The notes under the pieces are model-generated. The model worked only from the letters and a program-made list of their open reading frames with translations, was not told the origin of the DNA and did not search any database. A DNA stretch of 41,849 bases, taken from positions 1 through 41,849 of IMG/VR virus record IMGVR_UViG_3300025122_000041. The stretch is one strand, 5' to 3'. Shown one piece after another: positions 35,001 to 41,849 of this stretch; the first letter of the stretch is position 1; each line of letters begins with the position of its first letter. This DNA comes from a virus. Both the position numbers and the translations under genes were made by a program.

Positions 35001-35261
35001 GTCGCTAGAAGAATACTGTTTGAGCAAAATACACCTGCCACTCGAGCGCGCTTCGTATCACAGGTTACGCCCCTGTTGGCACTAGTACAGGCGCAACAAG
35101 GAATTGACCAGTTTCGTGTTGTGATGGATGATACTAACAATACACAAGACGATGTCCTCAATAATCAATTAAATGGTAAGATTGTTATAGTCCCAACTCG
35201 CGCTGTTGAGTTTATCGCAATTGACTTTATTATTGACCAGGCCGGGGTCACCTTTGTATAA
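32049..35261 (+). CDS. Tail sheath protein, copy 1 (gp18-like)
   Basis: A 1070-residue contractile sheath protein with GGAG before ATG. N-terminus: FRSPGFFPREVDLGLPARG, then GIPAGVVGTALRGPAFIPVT and VLAVQEFLRYKQSCTFVRVL. C-terminal sheath domain: QLAQSALDRVNVRRMLLDV (about residue 960), then RILFEQNTPATRARF and PTRAVEFIAIDFIIDQ. The ends, which form the inner sheath core, are conserved; the middle is much longer than in T4 gp18 (659 residues), so extra surface domains are likely. It contracts to drive the tube through the host envelope. A second sheath gene follows after 30 nt. Confidence 0.93.
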   Translation: MAEQTFRSPGFFPREVDLGLPARGPSGIPAGVVGTALRGPAFIPVTVGNFNEFDTAFGGVSADRFGVLAVQEFLRYKQSCTFVRVLGGGSNDVSTDFLTTERLGTVKNAGFKLEPAGAHQSGQTQGGQIEYGAVQFIVAKHYVSQSKSIQYPIFSQNDSFQGDVREIHTLGHKFNDTTGKVVAILRAVLFTTSGSLFRIRDWNINLPGLTEDLGQGPDYASPDATDPRNAFKLILSSTSATFAQTPGGLKGVQVYSASLDPDSNNYLGKILNTDPLKFQERQHLLYLDLPVDNDIAPVYDKAGSIGILSGSTEKANGAAGASLEFIDAFGRFDTRYKTPRTPWIKSQPFGSNEYDLFYVETLSDGAYANDKFKVSIANLKASADNTYPYGTFEVQIRNFDDTDVDKKIIERYPGCNLDPLSNQFVGRVIGDMKESFNWDGRNETERRIVVTGQYANRSLRVRVVLSTDLQKGNIPRTSLPFGFGGIPVIKTSDALSHIASYVPSVNPAVGQLGYGRRLWMSGCADRYAHTGPGESAQYHPAQTASLLTSSIMPPLPLRFKVTKGNTKATPLFSGHAGAEERVSAAYYWGVQNTRITSSRAVNASQELNPIVNAYTKFHGIQKLDMVVTGAGVDVFNNNAFTLSRVALHNELDAAGHISAITGTAKEHMLEAAYIRGMAKLNEKNYTVIDPTGSRKTRITLGTLLNSSSVKFNKFTEFAKFTTIFYGGFDGLNILDRDQFLMNDRATSTATRGKASSDFSDLGLSTQPAGTGKDNSIIRAYRMASKLLTNKYSSNINILAIPGIREQYVTDYASDRTRDYGLAIYLMDLEIVDENQTRLFNNEGDFIPDVDETAAKMDGRGVDNNFVASYFPDVFIQDRSSGQVLYAPASVAALQAVGQNDNIAKPWFAPAGFSRGALASVTNVKVRLTAVDRDTLYESRINPIATFPNSGFVIFGQKTLQLAQSALDRVNVRRMLLDVKRAVIGVARRILFEQNTPATRARFVSQVTPLLALVQAQQGIDQFRVVMDDTNNTQDDVLNNQLNGKIVIVPTRAVEFIAIDFIIDQAGVTFV

Positions 35262-35291
35262 CCATAGTTAATAGGAAAGGGAGTTTTATGA

Positions 35292-38200
35292 ATGGCTGAA
35301 AATTCACTGAGAGGCGCTGGAGTATTTGCAAAAGAAATAGACGTCTCACAACCTCAAGGGGTATCTCCCAGCGGAATCCCTGCTGCTGTCATTGGTACGG
35401 CGAGAACCGGTCCAGCCTTTGTTCCCATTACCGTAGGAAATATTAGAGAATTTGTTTCGAGATTTGGGGATGTTGATAGCACCAAATTTGGTGCCCTGGC
35501 CCTCCGAGAGTGGCTGGATAATAGAAGTGCAGGTACCTTTGTACGTCTATTAGGGGCCGGTGACGGTAAGAAGAAGACCACCACCGGAAACAACACAGGT
35601 AAGGTGACCAACGCAGGCTTTGTTGTGGGAGGACAACTTCCCCAAGATGACGGAAATTTGGGTGATAATACATATGTGCGTGATAGTGGATGGGGGCAAC
35701 CTGGCCTAGGACGAACATATATTCTGGGATGCTTTATGTCAGAGTCAGCCGCAAGTAGCGACAAGGTTTTCTCCACGGCCGGTATCAGCACGCACAGTAA
35801 AATAAGCATTGCCGAGCGAACTAAACCTATTGTTCGTGGCATCCTGATGGCTCCCTCTGGAGTCCAGCTTTCACTTTCCAGTGCCGTTTACAAGGATAAT
35901 ACATTGGGTGGTGCTGGTCAAGTAGCCGGAGGGCCCAGTGGTGATGTACCAAAGTCAGCTCCAACTTCGAATGATGCTGCACCGGTTAATTCCTTTGTGA
36001 TGTATCTGAATAACTTTAAACAGAGTTCAGCCTACTCTACCATTATTACTGCATCATTTGATCCCCAGTCGGACGGTTATTTTGCCAATCGGCTCAATAG
36101 AGATCCCAGCAAAATTGAAGAGGCTGGTCATCTACTATACTCACATTTCAATATCTACAATGCTCAGGCAGTTATCACCGGCTCGGACTCTCGCCTAACG
36201 CATGCCTCCACCTTTCGGCACGCTCCGACAGAGCTGGCATTTCTTCTAACATCATCGCTGGCCAGGAATGTTGGCACTGCGCTCAGTGCTGGTAGCACTG
36301 CCGGCATTCCAAACTTTGAGGGATTTGAAGACAGATTCCAGCATTCAAAAAGCCCATGGTTTATATCCCAGGATATGGGCAATGGTCCTAAAAATCTTTT
36401 TAAGGTCCATGCCCTTGCGGATGGATCCGGATATAATTCTGCCGTTGACGTTTACAAGGACGACCTGCTACCCAATCAGATAAAGATTAGCATCCAAAAT
36501 ATTATGGCAGTTGCTCCGGTGAACCGGACCCCTGGAAATGAGTATGGCAGCTTTGATCTGATGGTAAGAAAGATTGATGATAGTGATAAAAATCCTGAAA
36601 TTTTTGAAAAGTTCAATAATTTGAGCCTTGATCCCGGGTCTGATAGATACATTGGTCGTATAATTGGCGACATGGAGGTATATTTTGACTTCGACAAGGA
36701 GAAACGCGCTCAAAAAATTGGAGTTAGAGGAAGGTATCCTGTCCGTTCTCAGTATATTCGAGTTGAAATATCCAATGATGTTCAGGAAGGACGGGGATCA
36801 ATTAGTCCAACGGTATTACCGATAGGTTTCCGTGGTCCGGCTCACCTGGTGACATCCGGATCCAGTATTGTACAATCCCGTACCGTTCCAGGCGACGGCG
36901 GCGCAACCCCGGCGTTACAAAATGCAGACACTTTGAGAGAAGTTACTCAGCCTCCGGTACCGTTTAGGTGGCATATAGGTATTGGTGTTGAGGATACGCT
37001 TAACTTTAAACCTGACTTTAATTTCTATTGGGGTGTTCAGTTTACACGAAAATCGATTTTGAATCAGCCAAACCAGGACACAACTTTCGAAGATAGCCTG
37101 TATTCCTGGACCAGGTACTATCCTAGTTTTCAAACTACATGGCAAAATGCTGTGGTAGGTGACAATGCCGGAACTGCTGATCAGGGTGGGACCATATTGG
37201 ACAGTGACGTTTTTGGTAATAATAGATTCACATTGGAGCGAATTCAGGTAGTGACTTCCAGTGTAGAGGGAGCATCTGATGTTGCTAACTTAGCCGAGGC
37301 ACAGGCATTCCGGTATCGACGTAATGCAGTAGTAGGGGCGAATCCAGTAACTCAGTTAACTCTTAAGGATGGTTCAAAACAAATGGGTAGGTTCCTTAAT
37401 GTTGATAAGGACTTTCCCAAGGCTTCAAATGTAACCAAGGCTCTTAAATTCAGCGTTTTTCTGCAGGGTGGTTTTGATGGAGTAAATATTTTTAATCACG
37501 ATAAGATCGCATTCACCGACGCTGCTGTTCGTAGGGAGTATGATGACTCTTCCAACCAGGGAGGAGTTGCATCTGGCCCAACTATTCAGGCCTACAGAAA
37601 GGCGATTGATATCCTTGCCGAACATTCAAATGCTGATATTCAACTGTTAGCCATTCCGGGATTGCGCCACCCATCCGTTACGGATTATGCTCTAGATGCT
37701 ATGGAGGACCGCTTCGATGCAATGTATATCATGGATATCGAAAAGAAGGACAAGAACAATAGTTTTGTTACCGGCTCTACCGCCGTTGCCGACGTCGGAT
37801 ACACAGCCGATCGATTTGCTGCGCGCGGTTTGAATTCATCCTTTGCTGCTGCCTATTTTCCAGACATTATATTGAGAGACCGCGTCGGCGGGACTAGTGT
37901 GGTACCCGCATCGGTTGGAGTTCTGGGTGTTTATGGACTTAACGATGCCCTTGGATTTCCATGGTTTGCCCCTGCGGGATACACCCGCGGTGTAGTTACA
38001 CACGCTCTAAGGAGCACCTTATCTCTTGCAGTAGATGACAATAATGTCCTGGCTTCCACGGACGTTAATCCAATTATTGATGTGGTAGGTCAGGGGACGT
38101 TGGTATACGGTCAGAGAACCCTTTTCAAGGCACAGAGCGCATTAGATCGTATTAATGTGCGTCGATTGCTTATTGACATTAGACGGCGAGTCAAACAAAT

Positions 38201-38459
38201 TGCAAACACAATATTGTTTGAACCAAACCGTGAGGAGACCTTGGCCAGATTCAGTTCGGCAGTTGATCCGGTACTAAGTACCATTCAGCAGCAGCAGGGT
38301 GTCGATCGTTATCGTGTACAGATAGATGCTACAACTACAACCCAGGCAGATATTGAGAATAACACAATTAGAGGAAAGATATTCTTGCAACCGACAAAGT
38401 CAATTGACTTTATTGAGCTTGACTTTGTGGTATCCAACACCATAGATACCGGGGCCTAA
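35292..38459 (+). CDS. Tail sheath protein, copy 2 (gp18-like)
   Basis: A 1055-residue paralogue of the preceding sheath protein with GGGAG before ATG. Matching landmarks: LRGAGVFAKEIDVSQPQG, GIPAAVIGTARTGPAFVPIT and FGALALREWLDNRSAGTFVR at the N-terminus, FKAQSALDRINVRRLLIDI (about residue 946), NTILFEPNREETLARF and PTKSIDFIELDFVVS at the C-terminus. The core domains are clearly related to copy 1 while the middle has diverged strongly, so the duplication is old and both copies are intact. It lies 54 nt before the tail tube gene, as gp18-gp19 in T4. Both may build one mixed sheath, or one may form a specialised end. Confidence 0.93.
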   Translation: MAENSLRGAGVFAKEIDVSQPQGVSPSGIPAAVIGTARTGPAFVPITVGNIREFVSRFGDVDSTKFGALALREWLDNRSAGTFVRLLGAGDGKKKTTTGNNTGKVTNAGFVVGGQLPQDDGNLGDNTYVRDSGWGQPGLGRTYILGCFMSESAASSDKVFSTAGISTHSKISIAERTKPIVRGILMAPSGVQLSLSSAVYKDNTLGGAGQVAGGPSGDVPKSAPTSNDAAPVNSFVMYLNNFKQSSAYSTIITASFDPQSDGYFANRLNRDPSKIEEAGHLLYSHFNIYNAQAVITGSDSRLTHASTFRHAPTELAFLLTSSLARNVGTALSAGSTAGIPNFEGFEDRFQHSKSPWFISQDMGNGPKNLFKVHALADGSGYNSAVDVYKDDLLPNQIKISIQNIMAVAPVNRTPGNEYGSFDLMVRKIDDSDKNPEIFEKFNNLSLDPGSDRYIGRIIGDMEVYFDFDKEKRAQKIGVRGRYPVRSQYIRVEISNDVQEGRGSISPTVLPIGFRGPAHLVTSGSSIVQSRTVPGDGGATPALQNADTLREVTQPPVPFRWHIGIGVEDTLNFKPDFNFYWGVQFTRKSILNQPNQDTTFEDSLYSWTRYYPSFQTTWQNAVVGDNAGTADQGGTILDSDVFGNNRFTLERIQVVTSSVEGASDVANLAEAQAFRYRRNAVVGANPVTQLTLKDGSKQMGRFLNVDKDFPKASNVTKALKFSVFLQGGFDGVNIFNHDKIAFTDAAVRREYDDSSNQGGVASGPTIQAYRKAIDILAEHSNADIQLLAIPGLRHPSVTDYALDAMEDRFDAMYIMDIEKKDKNNSFVTGSTAVADVGYTADRFAARGLNSSFAAAYFPDIILRDRVGGTSVVPASVGVLGVYGLNDALGFPWFAPAGYTRGVVTHALRSTLSLAVDDNNVLASTDVNPIIDVVGQGTLVYGQRTLFKAQSALDRINVRRLLIDIRRRVKQIANTILFEPNREETLARFSSAVDPVLSTIQQQQGVDRYRVQIDATTTTQADIENNTIRGKIFLQPTKSIDFIELDFVVSNTIDTGA

Positions 38460-38513
38460 GCTTTGTGATGCTAGAGTATATTTAGATTAGTAAAGATTTT
38501 AAGGAGATTTTAA

Positions 38514-39002
38514 ATGGCAGAGACACTCTCAGTAACGGACATGTTACCGAATAAATTCGAACCGAAAAGAAAATTTCGGTGGGTGTTTGCAATAGAGGGC
38601 ATAGACTCATTTCTGATGAAGACATCAGCACGCCCTACGGTTACAACCACAGAGCAGGAAATTCCGTTCATAAATTCATTCCGTTACATTGCCGGCAAGA
38701 CCAAATTTGAGCAGATCTCACTGACTCTACATGATCCTATTGCACCATCTGGAGCACAACAGGTGATGGAGTGGATTCGGACAGGTTTTGAATCGGTATC
38801 AGGCCGTGCCGGTTATGCTGATTTTTATAAGAGAGATTGCCAGCTTAAGCTTCTGGATCCGGTCGGTACTGTTGTGGAACTATGGGACCTGAAAGGCTGC
38901 ATGCTTGTTACAACTAATTTTAATGATCTGGATTATGGTAGTGAGGACCCGACGGAAATAGCCATAACTATTCGGGCCGATAATATCGTCCTGCAGTTCT
39001 AG
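38514..39002 (+). CDS. Tail tube protein (gp19-like)
   Basis: A 162-residue protein, the same length class as T4 gp19 (163), starting at ATG 38514 with AAGGAG upstream. Typical segments: KRKFRWVFAIEGIDSFLMKT, then ARPTVTTTEQEIPFINSFRY and GKTKFEQISLTLHDPIAPSG, and the end TEIAITIRADNIVLQF. It polymerises inside the sheath as the rigid tube through which DNA passes. It follows the sheath genes and is closed by a terminator 39 nt after its stop, as expected for a highly expressed structural gene. Confidence 0.93.
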   Translation: MAETLSVTDMLPNKFEPKRKFRWVFAIEGIDSFLMKTSARPTVTTTEQEIPFINSFRYIAGKTKFEQISLTLHDPIAPSGAQQVMEWIRTGFESVSGRAGYADFYKRDCQLKLLDPVGTVVELWDLKGCMLVTTNFNDLDYGSEDPTEIAITIRADNIVLQF

Positions 39003-39040
39003 AGTAATAAAATAATTTTATAAAATCTAATTTTATTAGA

Positions 39041-39069
39041 AAAGCCCACTTCGGTGGGCTTTTTTTTTA
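39041..39069 (+). terminator. Intrinsic terminator after tail tube, TTCG loop
   Basis: A perfect 9-bp stem (39041-39049, AAAGCCCAC; 39054-39062, GTGGGCTTT) with TTCG loop and a run of T to 39068. It separates the highly expressed tube gene from the hub/tape-measure genes. Confidence 0.93.
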
Positions 39070-39103
39070 CAAGTTTTCTTTTGGCGCTATATTATATTCT
39101 AAA

Positions 39104-39123
39104 GTCTGGATGCAATTCCAGAC
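39104..39123 (+). promoter_or_regulatory. Leader hairpin before gp26-like gene
   Basis: A perfect 7-bp stem (GTCTGGA 39104-39110 with TCCAGAC 39117-39123, 6-nt loop) lies 20 nt before ATG 39144. There is no T tract, so it is not a terminator. It follows an A/T-rich stretch with two overlapping TATATT boxes (39088-39098), and would lie at or near the 5' end of the transcript, where it could affect translation or stability. Confidence 0.35.
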
Positions 39124-39143
39124 CTTGCATTGGGATAATTAGT

Positions 39144-40004
39144 ATGACAAAAAATGATGATAGAGCGTTCAGGAACGAAGTATTCACAGCAGCCCAAGCT
39201 CAGCAACAAGGCATTCCAACACGTAACGTGATGAGGGATGACTTTGATATTGAAATTCCGGTTGAGAGTGTTCCCTTGCCCTCCTCAGGGGTGGCATATC
39301 CTGTTGACAGCCCACTTCATGGACAGGAAACGATTGAAGTGACGGCAATGACAGCTAAGGAAGAAGATATATTAACGTCTAGGGCACTAATCAAAAAAGG
39401 TTCTGTTATTACTGAACTTCTTCGTTCCTGTATAGTAAACAAGAATGTTAATCCAAATACGATGCTTTCTGGTGATAGAAATGCTCTAATGACTGCGATT
39501 CGAATTACGGGGTATGGATCAGATTATACTGTTGAAGTTGACTGCCCGGCATGCAGTGAGAGATCCAAACAGACATTTGATCTTACTGAACTTCCAATTA
39601 AGAGGCTTGAAATTTCTCCGGTGCAGCTGGGTGACAATATTTTTGAAACTGAGTTACCACTAACAAAGAAAAAGGTTCAATTTAAGTTTTTAACCGGTGA
39701 GGATGAGCGTGAGATGTCGGTGGTGAGTGATAGAAGAAAGAAGAGTGGAATGATTAGAGACACCATGGTTACCCAGAGATTCCAACAACAGCTAGTTTCT
39801 GTTAATGGCATTACCGATAGGTCTAAGATTAACACTTTTATTGGACATATGCCTGCTGGAGATTCGCTTTATCTCAGAAAATATATTGATCGGCATGAAC
39901 CCGGGGTCGATATGAAGTCATGGATGGACTGCGCACAGTGTTTTGAGAGCTCGGAGGTGCGCCTTCCGATGGGCGCCTCGTTTTTTTGGCCTGACCTCGA
40001 GTGA
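39144..40004 (+). CDS. Baseplate hub protein, gp26-like, zinc-binding
   Basis: I choose ATG 39144 (286 residues); the frame is open back to 39054, but that start lies inside the terminator. Core motif: AKEEDILTSRALIKKGSVIT, ELLRSCIVNKNVNP, RNALMTAIRITGYGSDYTVE, then CPAC (Cys134, Cys137) and, near the end, CAQC (Cys263, Cys266), which together suit one zinc site. This is the pattern of the T4 gp26 baseplate-hub family, involved in hub and tail-length assembly around the tape measure. It ends GASFFWPDLE on a TGA that overlaps another ORF in the +1 frame, across a run of seven T (39981-39987). The Shine-Dalgarno site is weak. Confidence 0.75.
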   Translation: MTKNDDRAFRNEVFTAAQAQQQGIPTRNVMRDDFDIEIPVESVPLPSSGVAYPVDSPLHGQETIEVTAMTAKEEDILTSRALIKKGSVITELLRSCIVNKNVNPNTMLSGDRNALMTAIRITGYGSDYTVEVDCPACSERSKQTFDLTELPIKRLEISPVQLGDNIFETELPLTKKKVQFKFLTGEDEREMSVVSDRRKKSGMIRDTMVTQRFQQQLVSVNGITDRSKINTFIGHMPAGDSLYLRKYIDRHEPGVDMKSWMDCAQCFESSEVRLPMGASFFWPDLE

Positions 40005-40242
40005 TAAAGAAATATTCCTTGAGCCAATTTTTGCGTTGATGTATTACATGGGCTTCACCTACAGTGAGGCATATGCATTACCGGTTTGGCAGAGGATGTG
40101 GTTTATCACGCGGCTACAGAAGGAATTAAAGGGCGCTAATGGAGAGACGTCACGAGCAGCTCACGACAATGACCCGACCCAACGTGCTCTAGCTGGTAGG
40201 CATAATCCGGGCGCGCCGGCTAGATTGAGAAGATTCACCTAG
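39943..40242 (+). CDS. gp51-like downstream ORF, start uncertain (possible frameshift product)
   Basis: A 99-codon frame, overlapping the gp26-like gene in the +1 frame. The part that looks protein-like begins at the upstream stop: SDKEIFLEPIFALMYYMGFT, then YSEAYALPVWQRMWFITRLQ, which resembles small T4-type hub-assembly proteins (gp51 class) downstream of gp26. Residues before that are a shadow of the other gene. The only early start is TTG 39943 without a ribosome site; ATG 40039 and 40048 also lack one and would remove part of the conserved stretch. A +1 shift on TTT-T at 39984-39987 would join it to the gp26-like protein. The C-terminus is polar (ASRAAHDND-like, HNPGAPARLRRF). Confidence 0.55.
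   Translation: MRARRCAFRWAPRFFGLTSSDKEIFLEPIFALMYYMGFTYSEAYALPVWQRMWFITRLQKELKGANGETSRAAHDNDPTQRALAGRHNPGAPARLRRFT
39981..39987 (+). other. Possible +1 frameshift site (T7 run)
   Basis: In the gp26-like frame the run reads TTT TTT TGG, 17 nt before the stop. Phe-tRNA slipping from TTT to the overlapping TTT one base on would enter the downstream frame at GGC CTG ACC. No start codon with a ribosome site serves the downstream ORF. A homopolymer sequencing error would give the same picture. Confidence 0.35.
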
Positions 40243-40260
40243 GGACTGATAGTTATTATA

Positions 40261-40527
40261 ATGAAAAGAAAATCAGATAATGTAGGTGGCAATCAATTGC
40301 GTGGGCTTTTCGCCCGGGCCATTATGGACGAGAATATCTCTATTGACGTGAAAGGCACTTCTACTCATGCTCAGGTGACCCGGGTGGTTCTGGAGGCATC
40401 TAGATATCTTTTTCATACTCTGCATAGAGAGGACGCGTCACTTGAAGATCTTCAGGAAGCGCTTGATCGAAAACACCATGCCGCTACTCATTATCAAAAA
40501 ATATTTGATGCCAATTGGTATTTCTAA
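40261..40527 (+). CDS. Small protein before tape measure, unknown function
   Basis: An 88-residue, mostly helical protein starting at ATG 40261 (QLRGLFARAIMDENISIDV, then VVLEASRYLFHTLHRED and LEDLQEALDRKHHAATHYQ). No domain, membrane segment or zinc motif. It sits between the gp26/gp51-like genes and the tape measure candidate, the position where small tail-assembly chaperones occur, but no family could be recognised. The Shine-Dalgarno site is weak. Confidence 0.6.
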   Translation: MKRKSDNVGGNQLRGLFARAIMDENISIDVKGTSTHAQVTRVVLEASRYLFHTLHREDASLEDLQEALDRKHHAATHYQKIFDANWYF

Positions 40528-40574
40528 ATCTTCTTCACATGATACTTAATACTAATATGTAAGGGCGGTGTATC

Positions 40575-41849
40575 ATGCCAAATGGAGATCTTGGCGAGCA
40601 GGTCACACTTCAGAGAGAGATTAATAAGCTCCTTCAGGAAAGGCAGCGTCTTCTGAAGCGTAATCAAACGTTGTCACAAAAGCTTTGTGATGCAGCCAAG
40701 TGTGCTCAGGAAGCACAGCAGGGGGCTGCAGGTGCAAGTCGTGAGATGACCAACAGCCTGCGACAAAGTTTGGACCCGGCTGATGAATTGTCAGAGTCGT
40801 TTGAGGATATAGCTGACAGCGCCGATAATGCTCGTGGAGGAATAGGGGGTGCATTGTCGGGTCTGATGTCGAGTGGCTGGGCCAAAGGTGCTGCAATTAT
40901 CGGTGGCCTGGGTTCCGTCTTTATGAAGGTGACCGGACTTATCGGCGGATTTATTGACATAATGGCTTCGGCCGTAAAGGGAATATTCAGTATAGGCGTA
41001 TCGATACTTATGTTACCGGTTAAATTTCTTACCGGCCTGATAAAACATGCCGGTAATTTAACGGGGGGGTCTACTGCTCTGAGAGAGGCCTGGGAGGATA
41101 TACGTGAGGTCTGGGGTGACACAGCCTCAAATGAAGGCAAGGCGGTTCGGTTGAATATGCGCAAGATGCGCTCGGAATTCAATAAGACAGCCAGCGCTGG
41201 TGCTTCCTTTCGGAGGGTCTTCGGCTTCGGCCCAGAGGGAATGGGCAAGGCCCAAAAGGAGGTCCTGGAGCTGTCTCAGGCCCTAGGGACGGCATTTCAT
41301 CATCTATCGAAGACCATGAATGAGGAGACCTGGGCCGCTACGGTGAAGTTGCGCCGTGGACTGGGACTGACCATGGAGAGTTTCGGAGCGATTGGAAAAC
41401 ACGCCGCTTCAATGCGCAAGGACCTGAATCAGGAACTCGAGGACATTGCTAAGATGTCGATACATATGTCCAAAGTGTCCGGAATATCCGCGAAGGCAAT
41501 CAGTAGGGACTACGGTGAGATGGCGGCTGATGTTGCGAATTATGGTCACATGGATATGAAGGCGAAGATGTCGGTCATCACCTGGTCCAAGAGGATGGGA
41601 ATTGAGATGAAAGCGCTAAGCGCCGTCCAAGAGAGATTCCTGAATTTTGATAGTGCGGCTGAATCTGCAGCCAATATGGCTCAAGCCTTTGGGGCGAATG
41701 TCGACGTGATGAAACTGGTCACTGCCGAGAACCCCGCGGACCAGATAGAGGAGTTACGCAGGGCTCTCTTCGCCACCGGAAGAAGTGTTGAAGATATGAC
41801 ATTGGCCGAGCGTAGGATGCTTGAACAGGCTAGCGAACTCAAGGGTGAT
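40575..41849 (+). CDS. Tape measure-like tail protein, 3'-partial
   Basis: An open frame from ATG 40575 (AAGGGCGG upstream) to the window end, 425 codons with no stop. It begins with a coiled-coil helix (LQREINKLLQERQRLLKRNQ), then a Gly-rich hydrophobic part at about residues 100-160 (WAKGAAIIGGLGSVFM, GLIGGFIDIMASAVKG, GVSILMLPVKFLTGLI), then long helical repeats (LNMRKMRSEFNKT, LNQELEDIAKMSIHM, IEELRRALFATGRSVEDM). Long helices plus internal hydrophobic segments are typical of tape measure proteins, which set tail length and enter the host membrane. Codon use is more GC-rich than in the upstream small genes. The position after hub/chaperone genes supports the call; another large tail protein is possible. 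Confidence 0.65.
   Translation, partial: MPNGDLGEQVTLQREINKLLQERQRLLKRNQTLSQKLCDAAKCAQEAQQGAAGASREMTNSLRQSLDPADELSESFEDIADSADNARGGIGGALSGLMSSGWAKGAAIIGGLGSVFMKVTGLIGGFIDIMASAVKGIFSIGVSILMLPVKFLTGLIKHAGNLTGGSTALREAWEDIREVWGDTASNEGKAVRLNMRKMRSEFNKTASAGASFRRVFGFGPEGMGKAQKEVLELSQALGTAFHHLSKTMNEETWAATVKLRRGLGLTMESFGAIGKHAASMRKDLNQELEDIAKMSIHMSKVSGISAKAISRDYGEMAADVANYGHMDMKAKMSVITWSKRMGIEMKALSAVQERFLNFDSAAESAANMAQAFGANVDVMKLVTAENPADQIEELRRALFATGRSVEDMTLAERRMLEQASELKGD

Noticed and set aside
34652-35161. 169-codon ORF on the - strand within sheath copy 1
   Set aside because: Antisense shadow of a conserved sheath domain; low-complexity composition and no context.
35354-35842. 162-codon ORF on the - strand within sheath copy 2
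   Set aside because: Antisense shadow of the conserved sheath N-terminus.
39054-39143. N-terminal extension of the gp26-like gene with a hydrophobic, signal-like stretch
   Set aside because: It is a translation of the terminator arm, T tract and leader; ATG 39144 gives the family-like start.
1-41849. tRNA genes, CRISPR arrays, integrase, transposase or attachment sites
   Set aside because: No cloverleaf-like intergenic sequence, repeat-spacer array or recombinase motif was seen; the intergenic gaps are too short for most of these.

Overview
The window is the late (virion-building) region of a large, distantly T4-like contractile-tailed phage (Caudoviricetes, myovirus morphology). Every supported gene is on the + strand, genes are tightly packed with many 1-60 nt overlaps, and no stretch over about 160 nt lacks a gene. 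The T4-type core set can be read directly from the proteins: large terminase (gp17), portal (gp20), prohead protease (gp21), prohead scaffold (gp22), major capsid protein (gp23), neck proteins (gp13- and gp14-like), tail sheath (gp18, in two tandem copies), tail tube (gp19), a gp26-type baseplate-hub protein and the start of a probable tape measure. Gene order, protein lengths and extra genes differ from T4 itself. The host cannot be identified from the sequence. Shine-Dalgarno sites (GGAG/AGGAG) and phage-type terminators show a bacterial host.

Layout: (1) 1-10882, five large virion proteins, the first cut by the window start. They include an FN3-like domain protein, a LamG-like (concanavalin fold) protein and a pair sharing a C-terminal module. 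(2) 10882-15801, a replication/recombination island inside the structural genes: RuvC-like nuclease, DnaG/gp61-like primase, a single-chain fusion of Mre11-type nuclease (gp47/SbcD) with Rad50-type ATPase (gp46/SbcC), and a small zinc-binding protein. (3) 15897-27271, DNA packaging and head: conserved small protein, terminase, portal, an unknown protein, protease, four small candidate head proteins, a phage-encoded ribosomal protein bS21, the acidic scaffold with an internal 65-residue duplication, and the major capsid protein, closed by a strong terminator. (4) 27420-28637, two small genes (one with coiled coil plus membrane segment) and a composition-shifted Ala/Thr-rich protein with its own terminator. 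(5) 28721-39069, neck and tail: gp13-like, gp14-like, a gp15-like candidate, two sheath paralogues, tail tube, terminator. (6) 39144-41849, gp26-like zinc protein, an overlapping ORF lacking a good start codon (possible +1 frameshift product), a small unknown and the 5' part of a tape-measure-like gene that runs off the window.

Together the genes describe head assembly (scaffold plus MCP, matured by the protease), packaging (terminase through portal, with the RuvC-like nuclease and Mre11/Rad50 fusion as likely DNA-processing partners), neck closure and contractile tail assembly. The features most worth follow-up are the bS21 homologue inside the capsid operon, the gp47-gp46 fusion with an unusual zinc-hook spacing, the tandem sheath genes and the possible frameshift upstream of the tape measure. 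All identifications are from motif reading by eye; no database search was run.
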